From an uncultured Candidatus Actinomarina sp. (GTDB lineage: Bacteria > Actinomycetota > Acidimicrobiia > Actinomarinales > Actinomarinaceae): 64,000 nucleotides of DNA. The notes beneath the pieces were generated by a model. It saw nothing but the letters and a program-made list of their open reading frames with translations. It searched no databases and was not told where the DNA came from. The stretch covers positions 62,001-126,000 of the forward strand of contig CACJJR010000002.1 in the NCBI GenBank assembly GCA_902593795.1, written 5' to 3'. Shown piece after piece: positions 43,446 through 53,034 of this stretch (the first letter of the stretch is position 1; each line of letters opens with the position of its first letter). The position numbers and the translations under genes were made by a program.

Positions 43446-45479
43446 ATGGCTAAAAAGCGAATTCATCAAATCGCTAAAGAACTGGATCTAGCATCAGCTG
43501 ATATACTTCACCAGGCTAAAGAACTTGGTATTGAAGTAAAAACTGCTTCGTCTGGTTTAACTGAAGAGGAAGAAGAACTAGTTAAATTAGCTCTAGCACC
43601 CGTTGAAGAAGAGAAGGTTTCAGTTGAAGAAGAGAAGGTTTCAGTTGAAGAAGTTGAACAAAACGATAATGAGTCCCAAGAAGAAATAGTAGAGCTGCAA
43701 GAAGAAGAAGCAGTTGTTGAAGATATACAAATATTTGAAGTATCAAAAAATTCATCACCTCAAACATTAAGTTCGATTATAGATATTGATGCCACTCAAA
43801 TAGTGGGTGACCTAATGGGATTAGGAATAATGAAAGCAATAGACTCACCACTAGAAGATAGCGAAATAGAAAAGCTTTTTGAAAAATATAATTTAATACC
43901 GGATTTAATTGATGAAGTAACAATATCAAGAGAAGACATTATTGAATTAAAGAACTTTGAAGATGAACAGGATAATTTAAATTTAAGAGCACCAATTATA
44001 ACGGTAATGGGGCATGTTGATCACGGTAAAACAAGTCTTCTTGATTATATTAGAAATGAAAAAGTTGCAGATGGTGAGGCCGGAGGTATTACACAACACG
44101 TTGGCGCTTACAAAGTAGATTCTGGCGAAACAGGCATAACTTTTATTGATACACCTGGACATGAGGCTTTTACACAAATGAGAGCTAGAGGAGCAAATGT
44201 AACTGATATTGTAGTTCTTGTTGTTGCTGCTGATGATGGTGTTATGCCTCAAACTATTGAAGCAATAAATCATTCTAAAGCAGCAAATGTGCCAATCGTC
44301 GTAGCTATTAATAAATGTGACCTCCCCGAAGCAAATCCTTCAATGATTAAAGCTGAGCTAACAAAATATGAAGTTATATCCGAAGATCTTGGAGGTGACA
44401 CCCCTGTGGTTGAAGTTTCAGCTATAAAAGGGGACGGAATTGATGATCTACTCGAAACATTATCTTTAGTTGCAGAAATAGAAGAACTAAAAGCAAATTA
44501 TAATGCTGAAGCTTCCGGATATATAGTTGAGTCGAGAATGGAAGTCGGTAGGGGAAATGTAGCGACTGTAATTGTAACTAGAGGAACATTAAAGCAAGGT
44601 GATTTCTTATATGCTGGTCAGGCTTTTTGCAGAGTAAAATCTATGTTTGATCATAATAACAAAACACAAAAATCAGTTCAGCCTGGATCGCCAATTGATA
44701 TTATTGGCTGGGATGAATCCCCAACAGCTGGAGATCAATTTGTTGCAGTTAAAAATCAAAAAGAAGCAAAATCTAAGGCTGAGGAAAATAAAAATAAACT
44801 AAAAGAACACGACAATTCATCTTTTTCTGTTGAGTCAAGGGTAAGCGATATGATGAAGCTTTTACAAGAAGGAGAATTAAATACAGTTAATTTAATTTTA
44901 AAAGCTGATACAAACGGATCAGTTGAAGCAATTAGGGATGGAGTAAATAAGCTTGCAACAGATGAAGTAAATATTCAAGTTGTTCATGCTGCAGTGGGCG
45001 GAATAGTTTTATCAGATGTAGATTTGGCTGGTGCAACTGATTCAATGATTATTGGTTTCAATGTAAGACCTGACAGTCAATCCAGAAATATGGCTCAAAG
45101 TAAAGGAATAGATGTAAGAACTTACAATATCATCTATGAACTTCTTGATGACATCTCTGAAGCTGTACTCGGCCAAATGACAATTAAAACTGAAGAAGCA
45201 GTAATTGGCATGGTTGATGTAAAAACTACTTTTAGAGCTCCAAAGGTTGGAGTAGTCGCTGGTTCAATTGTTTCTGAAGGAAAAGTAGAATTAGATGCTA
45301 AGGCAAGATTATTAAGAGATGGAATTGTCATTTATGAGGGAACAATTGTATCTCTTAGAAGGTTTAAGGACAATGTAGAAGTTGTAAATGAGGGACTTGA
45401 ATGTGGTATTGGATTGTCAGATTATAAAGACATTAAAGAGGGAGATACTATAGAAATACTTGCTGAAGTAGAAGTATAA
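43446..45479 (+). CDS. infB: translation initiation factor IF-2
   Basis: A 677-residue IF-2 GTPase, short for Actinobacteria, which often have a long N-terminal domain. IF2_N at 1-50 ([24 protein letters not shown]) is followed by an acidic VEEEKVS repeat zone, a second IF2_N-like part, then G1 [14 protein letters not shown] near residue 192, [22 protein letters not shown], and domains II-IV. It places initiator tRNA on the 30S subunit. Confidence 0.97.
   Translation: MAKKRIHQIAKELDLASADILHQAKELGIEVKTASSGLTEEEEELVKLALAPVEEEKVSVEEEKVSVEEVEQNDNESQEEIVELQEEEAVVEDIQIFEVSKNSSPQTLSSIIDIDATQIVGDLMGLGIMKAIDSPLEDSEIEKLFEKYNLIPDLIDEVTISREDIIELKNFEDEQDNLNLRAPIITVMGHVDHGKTSLLDYIRNEKVADGEAGGITQHVGAYKVDSGETGITFIDTPGHEAFTQMRARGANVTDIVVLVVAADDGVMPQTIEAINHSKAANVPIVVAINKCDLPEANPSMIKAELTKYEVISEDLGGDTPVVEVSAIKGDGIDDLLETLSLVAEIEELKANYNAEASGYIVESRMEVGRGNVATVIVTRGTLKQGDFLYAGQAFCRVKSMFDHNNKTQKSVQPGSPIDIIGWDESPTAGDQFVAVKNQKEAKSKAEENKNKLKEHDNSSFSVESRVSDMMKLLQEGELNTVNLILKADTNGSVEAIRDGVNKLATDEVNIQVVHAAVGGIVLSDVDLAGATDSMIIGFNVRPDSQSRNMAQSKGIDVRTYNIIYELLDDISEAVLGQMTIKTEEAVIGMVDVKTTFRAPKVGVVAGSIVSEGKVELDAKARLLRDGIVIYEGTIVSLRRFKDNVEVVNEGLECGIGLSDYKDIKEGDTIEILAEVEV
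43602..43653 (+). repeat. 21-bp tandem repeat in infB
   Basis: GTTGAAGAAGAGAAGGTTTCA occurs twice in direct tandem (43602-43622 and 43623-43643), followed by a partial third copy GTTGAAGAAG. It encodes VEEEKVS repeats in the acidic linker of IF-2 and keeps frame, so copy number can change without breaking the gene. Confidence 0.9.
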
Positions 45480-45488
45480 AAGTGCAAA

Positions 45489-45836
45489 ATGAGTAATCAA
45501 AAACGTGGTGGAAGAATAAATAGAATAAATCCTCTAATTCAAAAAATTATATCTGAAGCATTATTGAGAAATTCTGACCCATCATTAAATAAAGCAACTG
45601 TAACTCATGTTTCTACATCACCAGACTTAAAGAAAGCTATGGTTTTTGTATCTTCTTTGGAGGGAAATGAAGGATCTTTAAAATCATCTCTTGAAAAAAA
45701 CAGAATCAAAATACAAAAAGTAGTTGGTAGAGAAATGACTACTAAAAATGTCCCAAAGATAATCTTTGAAGTAGATAGTACATTTAATAATGTAATTAGA
45801 ATTAATGAACTTTTAGACAGGACTCAAAATGAATAA
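45489..45836 (+). CDS. rbfA: 30S ribosome-binding factor A
   Basis: A 115-residue KH-fold protein. RINRINPLIQKIISEALLR at the start and TSPDLKKAMVFVSSL near 45, then PKIIFEVDSTFNNVIRINELL near the end, fit RbfA, which binds the 16S 5' helix in late 30S assembly. It overlaps nrnA by 8 bases. Confidence 0.93.
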   Translation: MSNQKRGGRINRINPLIQKIISEALLRNSDPSLNKATVTHVSTSPDLKKAMVFVSSLEGNEGSLKSSLEKNRIKIQKVVGREMTTKNVPKIIFEVDSTFNNVIRINELLDRTQNE

Positions 45837-46770
45837 ATTATTTGATAACATAAATAACTCATCAAATTTAATAACTGGTCACATCAATCCAGATGGTGAC
45901 GCTTTAGGTTCTGCTTTAGCTTTCAAATTAATCTTGGATAGTAAAGGTATTGATTCTGACGTTTGTTTTGATATTAAAGGTAATATTCCATCTAATTTAA
46001 ATCATTTACCAATTAATTTAATTTCTAAAAATGCAAAAGATAAATATGAAAATGTGTTCGTGTTTGACTGTGGAAATTCTCAGCGTCTCGGTGTCTTGGA
46101 GGATATTGCATTAAATTCAAAAAATATTGTTGTTGTTGATCATCATATTGATCCTTCATTTGGAGATATCCAAGTAATTGATCCAACTGCTGCAAGTACT
46201 ACTCAAGTGCTCTACAGAGAAATAATTTCTTCAGATATTGAAATAGACAAGAATATTGCCAATTGTCTCATGACTGGCCTTATTACTGATACTGGTAGAT
46301 TTCAATACTCAAATACGGATTACGAAGTATTTCAAATTGCTTCAAAATTAATGGTCAGTGGTGCTGAATTAACATCTATAAGTGATAATATTTACGGATC
46401 GATTCCTATGAATGCAATTAAGCTTCAAAGCGAAGTACTAAACAGGATTGAACTTTTTGATGATGAGGAGTTGGTTATCTCGTATGTATTACATGAAGAT
46501 TATAAAAAATATAATATTGAATCTTCTGAGATTGATTTTTTAATTGACTCTATTCGATTAGTTAAAGAATCAAAAGTAGCTTTGCTTTTAAAAGAGCAAG
46601 AGGATAAATCGTTTAAGGGAAGTTTGAGGTCTAGAACTAATCTTGATGTCCAACAAATTGCATCATTATTCGGCGGAGGAGGGCATAAAGCTGCATCTGG
46701 TTTTTCTACCACTTTAAGTATGGAAGAAATTACAACAAAAGTTAAAAATGCAATCAGATCACAAACCTAA
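45829..46770 (+). CDS. nrnA: DHH/DHHA1 phosphoesterase (NrnA-type)
   Basis: A 313-residue bifunctional oligoribonuclease / pAp phosphatase of the DHH family. HINPDGDALGSALAF near 18, VFDCGNSQRLG near 79, the DHH motif VVVDHHIDPSFGD near 101, TGLITDTGRFQYSN near 146 and the DHHA1 motif FGGGGHKAASGF near 282 are present. It lies between rbfA and truB as is typical, and degrades nanoRNA. Overlaps both neighbours. Confidence 0.93.
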   Translation: MNKLFDNINNSSNLITGHINPDGDALGSALAFKLILDSKGIDSDVCFDIKGNIPSNLNHLPINLISKNAKDKYENVFVFDCGNSQRLGVLEDIALNSKNIVVVDHHIDPSFGDIQVIDPTAASTTQVLYREIISSDIEIDKNIANCLMTGLITDTGRFQYSNTDYEVFQIASKLMVSGAELTSISDNIYGSIPMNAIKLQSEVLNRIELFDDEELVISYVLHEDYKKYNIESSEIDFLIDSIRLVKESKVALLLKEQEDKSFKGSLRSRTNLDVQQIASLFGGGGHKAASGFSTTLSMEEITTKVKNAIRSQT

Positions 46771-47629
46771 TTTTTACCTTTTAGATAAACCTAAAACCTG
46801 GACTTCTCAAGATCTTTGTACAAAAATAAAAAAAAATTTTAACTTTAATAAAGTAGGCCATTCTGGAACATTAGACCCTAATGCAGATGGCCTTATGCTT
46901 TTGGCAACAGATAGTTATACAAAATTGTTTGACTATATTGAAAATACAGATAAAACATATAAAGCAACAGCTATTTTAGGATATTCATCACCAACTCTAG
47001 ATGTGGACTCTGATCTTATTTTTCATGAAAATATTAATGCAGTTAGTTTAACAAAAGATATTGAAAATTTTCTAGGAAATTTAGTAGGTGAATCATTTCA
47101 AACCCCCCCTATTTACTCAGCAATAAAAGTAAAGGGAAAGAGACTGTATAAATATGCAAGGCAAAATCAGGAAGTTGATATACCTGTTAGAAAAATTATT
47201 GTAGATAATACAGAGTTATTATCAGTGGAGAGTAACAAAGTAACGTTTCAGATAACAGTAAGTAAAGGAACTTACATCAGAAGCATAGTTGAAGAATTAG
47301 GAAAATCTTTAAACACTGTAGCAATTGTTGAAAAACTTTCAAGAACTTCAATCGGAAATTTAGATATAAATCATAGTAAATTAAATAAAAATATTGAGAC
47401 AATGGATTATAAATCTAACCTTCAGTCTTTAGACTGGAAAGAGGTAATTAATTTGCCAATCTTAGAAATTAATCAAGAAGTGCTTAAGTCAGTTCAACAT
47501 GGACAGTTAATTTTAAGCAGTATGTTCTCAAATCAGGAAAAATATATTTTATCTATTAATAATGATGCTGTTGCAATATACAAACCATTCAATGAAAAAT
47601 ATTTCAAACCAGATAAGGTATTACTATGA
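46748..47629 (+). CDS. truB: tRNA pseudouridine55 synthase
   Basis: A 293-residue TruB. LDKPKTWTSQDL, the catalytic GHSGTLDPNADGLMLLATD with Asp near residue 40, TPPIYSAIKVKGKRLYKYAR and GTYIRSIVEELG are diagnostic. It makes pseudouridine-55 in the T-loop of tRNAs. It overlaps nrnA by 23 bases and ribF by 4. Confidence 0.95.
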   Translation: MQSDHKPNFYLLDKPKTWTSQDLCTKIKKNFNFNKVGHSGTLDPNADGLMLLATDSYTKLFDYIENTDKTYKATAILGYSSPTLDVDSDLIFHENINAVSLTKDIENFLGNLVGESFQTPPIYSAIKVKGKRLYKYARQNQEVDIPVRKIIVDNTELLSVESNKVTFQITVSKGTYIRSIVEELGKSLNTVAIVEKLSRTSIGNLDINHSKLNKNIETMDYKSNLQSLDWKEVINLPILEINQEVLKSVQHGQLILSSMFSNQEKYILSINNDAVAIYKPFNEKYFKPDKVLL

Positions 47630-48519
47630 AAATATTTAAAAATTTTACATCTAACGATTATATTCAAAATGATGTATCTACCACTTGTATAGGCGGTTTT
47701 GACGGAGTACATCAAGGACATCAACAGCTAATGAAATCAGCCAATAAATTTGCCAAAGATTATCAAGTTGTAACTTTTGACACATTACCAAAATTATACT
47801 TCAACAGTAAACACAAACTTCTAACTACAAATGAAGATAAAACTAAATTAATTCAAAATTTCAATCCTGTTAATTTAGTGTTTATTAACTTTGATCATGT
47901 TGTGAAGTATTCACCTAAAGAATTTTGTAACATGTTAGAGATTAATCTTAAAACAAAAAATATTTTTGTAGGTAGCGATTTTAAATTTGGTTTAAATAGA
48001 GAAGGTGATGTTGACTATTTAATCAAACATTTTGGTAATGATTCAATACATATAATCGATGACTATCAATATAAAGATAATAAAGTTTCTTCAACATTAA
48101 TTAAATCGTATCTAAGTGAAGGAAAAGTAGAATTAGCAAACGAATCTTTAGGATATAAATATTCTTTCACTGGAAATGTGATTAAAGGAGAACAAAAAGG
48201 AACTTTGATAGGTTTTCCAACAGCAAACCTAGAAGTTAATAATAATATTCAAATACCAAAAATTGGTGTTTATGAAGTAGATGTAAATATAAATAATTTA
48301 AATTATGCAGGAATAATGAATATTGGGTACAAACCCACATTATCTGAAGATAAAAAACTTAGTTTAGAAGTTCATATTTTTAATTTCAATAATGATATTT
48401 ATAACACTGGTTTAACTGTTAATTTTAAATCGTTTATTAGAGATGAAAAAAAATTCAATAATGTAGATGAATTAATACAACAAATCAATAAAGATATTGA
48501 TAAAATTAATAAAAATTAA
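47626..48519 (+). CDS. ribF: bifunctional riboflavin kinase / FAD synthetase
   Basis: A 297-residue RibF. The N-terminal FAD synthetase half has CIGGFDGVHQGHQQLM (HxGH-type) and FVGSDFKFGLNREGD; the C-terminal kinase half has GTLIGFPTANLEVN and GIMNIGYKPTLSEDKKLSLEVHIF. It makes FMN and FAD, needed here by EtfAB, the photolyase-like protein and the flavin reductase. Directly coupled to truB. Confidence 0.95.
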   Translation: MKIFKNFTSNDYIQNDVSTTCIGGFDGVHQGHQQLMKSANKFAKDYQVVTFDTLPKLYFNSKHKLLTTNEDKTKLIQNFNPVNLVFINFDHVVKYSPKEFCNMLEINLKTKNIFVGSDFKFGLNREGDVDYLIKHFGNDSIHIIDDYQYKDNKVSSTLIKSYLSEGKVELANESLGYKYSFTGNVIKGEQKGTLIGFPTANLEVNNNIQIPKIGVYEVDVNINNLNYAGIMNIGYKPTLSEDKKLSLEVHIFNFNNDIYNTGLTVNFKSFIRDEKKFNNVDELIQQINKDIDKINKN

Positions 48520-48561
48520 ATAGTGTCACATTAGATATAGCGGGTATTATTATTGTGTCGA

Positions 48562-48819
48562 ATGAAAACAAACCAAGAAATTATAAAAGAATACGGTAAA
48601 TCTGACACAGATACTGGTTCTACTGAGGTACAGGTTGCTTTGTTGAGTAACAGAATTGATCATTTAACAGATCATTTGAAAACACATAGAAAAGACCACC
48701 ACACAAGAAGAGGATTATTAATGCTTGTTGGTAAACGAAAGAGATTACTTCAGTACCTTCAGAATCAAGACGTGCAAAGATATCGTGATATTATAGATAA
48801 ACTTGGCTTAAGAAGATAA
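48562..48819 (+). CDS. rpsO: 30S ribosomal protein S15
   Basis: An 85-residue S15: [48 protein letters not shown] and [12 protein letters not shown] are diagnostic. The ATG at 48562 gives the expected N-terminus; the ORF track begins three codons earlier at TTG. No strong ribosome-binding site is visible. rpsO-pnp order is conserved, with a long hairpin between them. Confidence 0.97.
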   Translation: MKTNQEIIKEYGKSDTDTGSTEVQVALLSNRIDHLTDHLKTHRKDHHTRRGLLMLVGKRKRLLQYLQNQDVQRYRDIIDKLGLRR

Positions 48820-48825
48820 ATATTT

Positions 48826-48883
48826 GACCTAGCGTTGTTAATTGAGAGCTTTTGTTGAAAGCTGACAATTAATAACCTTGGTC
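48826..48883 (+). promoter_or_regulatory. long stem-loop between rpsO and pnp
   Basis: The left arm GACCTAGCGTTGTTAATTG pairs with CAATTAATAACCTTGGTC, with a bulge and a few mismatches. Inside, AGCTTT pairs with AAAGCT round a TGTTG loop. The whole 58-base structure fills the rpsO-pnp gap up to the AAAGAGG site of pnp. In E. coli the pnp leader hairpin is cut by RNase III and PNPase then represses itself; the same is plausible here, and rnc is in this window. It lacks a T-tract, so a simple terminator is less likely. Confidence 0.72.
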
Positions 48884-48897
48884 ACGAAAGAGGTTAT

Positions 48898-51201
48898 ATG
48901 TCGATTGATAATGTAAAAGTAAGTATAGGTAATTCTGAGATAGCTTTTGAAACAGGTAAATTAGCACTTCAAGCTCCAGGATCCGTTGTTGTTACATCAG
49001 GGGATACCAATGTTTTGGTAACAACTGTTGCTAATAAATCAGTAAGAGATGGTATTGATTTCTTCCCCTTAACTGTTGATGTTGAGGAAAGAATGTATTC
49101 TGCTGGAAAAATACCTGGTGGATTTTTCAGAAGAGAAGGTAGACAAACAGAGAAAGCTATTTTAGCTTGTCGTTTAATAGATAGACCATTGAGACCTTCA
49201 TTTAAAGATGGATTTAGATGTGAAACTCAGATTATTGCAACTGTTTTAAGTGTAGATAATGAAAATGAGTATGATATTTTAGCTCTAAATGCTGCTTCAC
49301 TCGGATTGCAATTAGCTGGAGTACCGCTTGAGTCTGCAGTTGGTGCAGTAAGAATGTCATTAATCAATGACAACTGGGTAGTACAAGCAACAAATTCAGA
49401 ACTAGAAGAGTCTGTATTTAATATGGTTGTTGCAGGGAGTTTAAATAATAGTGGCGAAGTAGATATTGTTATGGTCGAAGCAGGCGCAGCAGATGATGCA
49501 TTTAAAAAAATAGATGAAGGTAGTGCCGCTCCATCAGAAAATATTGTTGCTGATGGCATTGACGCATCTAAAGAATTTATTGCAAAATTAATAGAAGCAC
49601 AAAAAGAGCTAGTTGCTAAAAGAGAAGTGCCAAAAGTTGAATGGCCAACAGTAGAAGATTTTTCAGATGATTTGAAAAACAATATAAGTGATGAATTTAG
49701 TACACAAATCGAATCAGCGACAGCATTAACAGACAGAGCTGAAAGAAGCGAAAAGCAGAGTGAACTAGAAGAACAAGTTATTGAAAAATTTCTTAATGAA
49801 GAAGAAGATAATACAAAAGCAATTAAATTAGCATTTAAGTCAATTGTTAAAAATACTGTACGAGATAGAGTCCTGTCTGGTGGACCAAGATTGGACGGTA
49901 GAACACCAACAGATATAAGAAATATATCTGCTGAGATAAACTTGCTTCCTACAGTGCATGGTTCATCTTTATTTCTTAGAGGTGAAACACAAGTCTTAAA
50001 TGTTACAACATTAGGAATGTCAAGACTTGAGCAGATGTTAGATACTATTGACACTGTTACATCAAAAAGGTATATGCACCACTACAACTTTCCACCATAT
50101 TCCACTGGTGAAGCTTATCCTATGAGAGGTCCAAAGAGGAGGGAAATTGGTCATGGTGCGTTAGCTGAGAAAGCTTTAGTCCCGCTAATTCCACCTAAGG
50201 TAGATTTTCCATATACTATCAGAGTTGTAAGTGAGGCAATCTCATCCAATGGCTCTACTTCTCAAGCATCAGTATGTGCATCAAGTTTATCCTTAATGGC
50301 AGCTGGTGTTCCGATTAGAGAACACGTAGCTGGCATAGCCATGGGCTTAATATCAAATGATGATACTTATGTCACACTAACAGATATTTTAGGAGCAGAA
50401 GATGCTCTAGGAGATATGGATTTTAAAGTTGCTGGCACGAGAAATGTTATTACTGCTTTGCAATTAGATATGAAAATAGAAGGGCTACCAGCAGATGTAT
50501 TGAGGAAAGCGTTAAATCAAGCTATGGATGCTAGACATCACATACTTGATATTATGGAAGATACAATTTCCGAACCTGCTGAAAACCTTTCTGGTAATGC
50601 ACCAAGGCTTGAAACTATTGAATTACCGAAAGATAAAATTGGTGAGGTAATCGGTCCAAAGGGTAAAAATATAAAGAAAATCGAAGAGGAAACAGGATGC
50701 TCTGTTGAAATTGATGATGATGGCATTTTAACCTTAGGTTCTACAGAGGAAGAAGCAATAGCTGCTGGTAAAGAAATGGTTATGTTGATTATTGATCCAC
50801 CAGAAGCCGAAGTTGGAGCACAATATGATGGTGAAGTTGTTAGTGTTGCTACATATGGAGCTTTTATTAATATTTTGCCAGGTAGAGATGGTTTACTTCA
50901 TGTATCAAAATTTCACTCAAGTAAAAGAGTAAACAATACTGAAGCTGTTGTATCAGTAGGGGATAAGATCAAAGTCAACGTAGATTCGATTGAAAAAGGT
51001 AAAGTTAGCCTTTCTCCAGTTGAAGACTTAGAAATCCCAGAAGATGCTGAAGGTGGAAGTTCAAAAAACTCTCGAGACAATAAACCTTCTAGATCGAAAA
51101 ATGGTAATAGAAATGGAAGAGATAAAAAGCCTAGTAATAATGAAAAATCTTCAAATAGAAAAAGAGTTTCTTTTGAAGATGAATTTGAAAAAGGTCTCTA
51201 G
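48898..51201 (+). CDS. pnp: polyribonucleotide nucleotidyltransferase (PNPase)
   Basis: A 767-residue PNPase. Two RNase-PH domains (first with MYSAGKIPGGFFRREGR and LIDRPLRPSF; second with RGETQVLNVTTLG and GEAYPMRGPKRREIGHG), then KH (KIGEVIGPKGKNIKKI) and S1 (YDGEVVSVATYGAFINILPGRDGLLHVSK), and a basic Ser/Lys/Asn tail. It degrades RNA from the 3' end. The ATG follows an AAAGAGG site. Confidence 0.97.
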   Translation: MSIDNVKVSIGNSEIAFETGKLALQAPGSVVVTSGDTNVLVTTVANKSVRDGIDFFPLTVDVEERMYSAGKIPGGFFRREGRQTEKAILACRLIDRPLRPSFKDGFRCETQIIATVLSVDNENEYDILALNAASLGLQLAGVPLESAVGAVRMSLINDNWVVQATNSELEESVFNMVVAGSLNNSGEVDIVMVEAGAADDAFKKIDEGSAAPSENIVADGIDASKEFIAKLIEAQKELVAKREVPKVEWPTVEDFSDDLKNNISDEFSTQIESATALTDRAERSEKQSELEEQVIEKFLNEEEDNTKAIKLAFKSIVKNTVRDRVLSGGPRLDGRTPTDIRNISAEINLLPTVHGSSLFLRGETQVLNVTTLGMSRLEQMLDTIDTVTSKRYMHHYNFPPYSTGEAYPMRGPKRREIGHGALAEKALVPLIPPKVDFPYTIRVVSEAISSNGSTSQASVCASSLSLMAAGVPIREHVAGIAMGLISNDDTYVTLTDILGAEDALGDMDFKVAGTRNVITALQLDMKIEGLPADVLRKALNQAMDARHHILDIMEDTISEPAENLSGNAPRLETIELPKDKIGEVIGPKGKNIKKIEEETGCSVEIDDDGILTLGSTEEEAIAAGKEMVMLIIDPPEAEVGAQYDGEVVSVATYGAFINILPGRDGLLHVSKFHSSKRVNNTEAVVSVGDKIKVNVDSIEKGKVSLSPVEDLEIPEDAEGGSSKNSRDNKPSRSKNGNRNGRDKKPSNNEKSSNRKRVSFEDEFEKGL

Positions 51202-51202
51202 A

Positions 51203-51718
51203 CTACTTTCTGTTTCCAGTTAACTTTGTTGGATTTGTTGGTTCAGTTGTAACGTAAGCGTCAGGGTTTATTTCTGATACTATTTTAAGAACCTCTTTAA
51301 CCCTTTTTCTTGGTGTTACGCACCATGCGATACTAACTTCGCCATGCATTCCTTCACCATTAATTATGGTTACACCAAAACCTTTTTCTCTTAATTCTCG
51401 AGCAACTTCCATACTGTCAGTATCTTTTGGTGCGAATATTCTTACTACGATATCTCCAATTGCAATCGTGTTCTCTATATAAGATCCCATTATTGTTCCA
51501 GAAGCAAAACCAAGAGCATATCCAAAGATTAAAAGTGGATCATTTAAATCTTGTATAACTCGTGATATGGCAACTACCCAAATAGCTGATTCAATAAAAC
51601 CTAACACGGCACCAAATACTGGCTTTCCTTTGTTTACATAAAGGACTCTTAAAGTTCCTAGTGTTTGATCAAGTAATCTTAAGAAAAAAATTGAGAGTGC
51701 TGCTAATAAGATGTTCAT
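51203..51718 (-). CDS. DUF2179 / UPF0316 family membrane protein
   Basis: A 171-residue protein with about three N-terminal hydrophobic helices (LLAALSIFFLRLLDQTLGTLR; GAVLGFIESAIWVVAISRVI; GYALGFASGTIMGSYIE) and a soluble C-terminal domain (ELREKGFGVTIINGEGMHGEV..RKRVKEVLKIVSEINPDAYV). This is the UPF0316/DUF2179 arrangement. The soluble domain may bind nucleotide or act as a regulator; the function is not established. It ends two bases from pnp. Confidence 0.8.
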   Translation of the reverse strand: MNILLAALSIFFLRLLDQTLGTLRVLYVNKGKPVFGAVLGFIESAIWVVAISRVIQDLNDPLLIFGYALGFASGTIMGSYIENTIAIGDIVVRIFAPKDTDSMEVARELREKGFGVTIINGEGMHGEVSIAWCVTPRKRVKEVLKIVSEINPDAYVTTEPTNPTKLTGNRK

Positions 51719-51736
51719 ATTCGTATTGTAAGATTT

Positions 51737-52471
51737 TTATTGTTTTATGGAGTCAGTTAATTCTTTATATACCTTAGACATTCTTTCGTATGTTTCATCA
51801 ACTAATTGATCTATAGTTTCTTTTGTATATTTTGAAATATCAATTGGCTCAAGTGTATTTATTATTGCTTTACCACTTTTCATAAATTTTTCGCCTCTAG
51901 GCCATATATCACCTGTACCAGCAATCACAACTGGAAGGATTGGAATATTGTTATCAAGGGCTATATGAAAAGCACCGCTTTTAAATGGTAGAAATGCATC
52001 CTTTTTTGCTCTAGTTCCTTGAGGATATACCATAAGTGACCAGCCATTATTAAAAAGTGTTTTGGCTTGTTGATTTATACTTTTGCGATCATTTTTATCA
52101 TTTCTATCAACTTTGATGAAATTAAATGATTTGGCAGCAGTCCTAAAGAAAGGTAGTTTATATACTTCTTTTTTTGCCATAAATACCCATTTAATTTTTA
52201 AATATCTAAATTGCATCATTGGATCTAAATTCGATAAGTGATTTGAAATAACAACATAGGGTTGATTTTTTTTATAATCAATATTTTTTATTAAGGTAAC
52301 TTTTGACCTAGCGGCCCACATCCATGGAATTGTCCAGCTTTGTGCAATATAGTATTTTAATTTAGTGAATTTGTTAAAAAGTCCAACAAACCATATTGAA
52401 TAAGCTACGGGTATTGTGTAAATTCCCATTATTAATAGATTGAACCAGGTAAGTAATTTGTTCTTCAACAT
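51737..52471 (-). CDS. plsC: 1-acyl-sn-glycerol-3-phosphate acyltransferase (PlsC family)
   Basis: A 244-residue acyltransferase. An N-terminal hydrophobic anchor, then motif I VISNHLSNLDPM (HX4D), motif II-like FNFIKVDRNDK, motif III VYPQGTRAKKDAFLPFKSGAF and motif IV ILPVVIAGTG are present. It acylates lysophosphatidate to phosphatidate, the substrate of cdsA. Its start is 38 bases from the divergent MTHFS gene. Confidence 0.9.
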   Translation of the reverse strand: MLKNKLLTWFNLLIMGIYTIPVAYSIWFVGLFNKFTKLKYYIAQSWTIPWMWAARSKVTLIKNIDYKKNQPYVVISNHLSNLDPMMQFRYLKIKWVFMAKKEVYKLPFFRTAAKSFNFIKVDRNDKNDRKSINQQAKTLFNNGWSLMVYPQGTRAKKDAFLPFKSGAFHIALDNNIPILPVVIAGTGDIWPRGEKFMKSGKAIINTLEPIDISKYTKETIDQLVDETYERMSKVYKELTDSIKQ

Positions 52472-52509
52472 GGTGTAAGTGTAATGTACAATTATTTACA
52501 TAATAAGTT

Positions 52510-53022
52510 ATGTTAGAAAAAATAGAATTAAGAAGGAAACTAAATACTATATCAATGGTCAATTCTTTGCACAACAACAGTGTTATAAGTGAGCTACAGG
52601 ACATTATAAAAAACAAAATTGTGTGTACATATATTCCTCTTGAAAATGAAATTAATATAAATGATTATCTAACTACACAAGCTTTATTAACTACAACCTG
52701 CAATGTTCATAATGAAACGAAGGTATGTGTTTATGAAAAGCCATTAGAAAAAAACAAATATAATGTTTATCAACCAATAAATCGAAAGTTTATAGATGTA
52801 GTTGATGTATTTTTAGTACCTGGAGTAGGATTTGACTTAAAAGGTACTAGGCTTGGCAAGGGTAGTGGAATATACGATCAAATTCTCTCTAAATTTCCAG
52901 ATTCAATTTTTTTTGGAGTAACAGATAGACATCATATAGTTGAACATATTCCTAGTGAATTTCATGATATATCTATGAATGGTTTGATTACACATGATGA
53001 AATTATTTTTATTGATTTATAG
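52510..53022 (+). CDS. 5-formyltetrahydrofolate cyclo-ligase family protein
   Basis: A 170-residue member of the 5-formyl-THF cyclo-ligase family. The C-terminal motif LVPGVGFDLKGTRLGKGSGIYDQIL near residue 109 is the ATP/folate-binding signature. The N-terminus RRKLNTISMVNSLHNNSVI is divergent, and the family's basic residues are only partly conserved. It should form 5,10-methenyl-THF from 5-formyl-THF. It lies 12 bases before the LLM gene. Confidence 0.82.
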   Translation: MLEKIELRRKLNTISMVNSLHNNSVISELQDIIKNKIVCTYIPLENEININDYLTTQALLTTTCNVHNETKVCVYEKPLEKNKYNVYQPINRKFIDVVDVFLVPGVGFDLKGTRLGKGSGIYDQILSKFPDSIFFGVTDRHHIVEHIPSEFHDISMNGLITHDEIIFIDL

Positions 53023-53034
53023 TATCCTTTAATT

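Noticed and set aside
49227-50054. 275-residue minus-strand ORF inside pnp
   Set aside because: It is a shadow of pnp in another frame: Ser/Leu-rich, no domain and no ribosome-binding site. The same applies to other nested ORFs in the track, such as 14035-14430 and 34791-35222.
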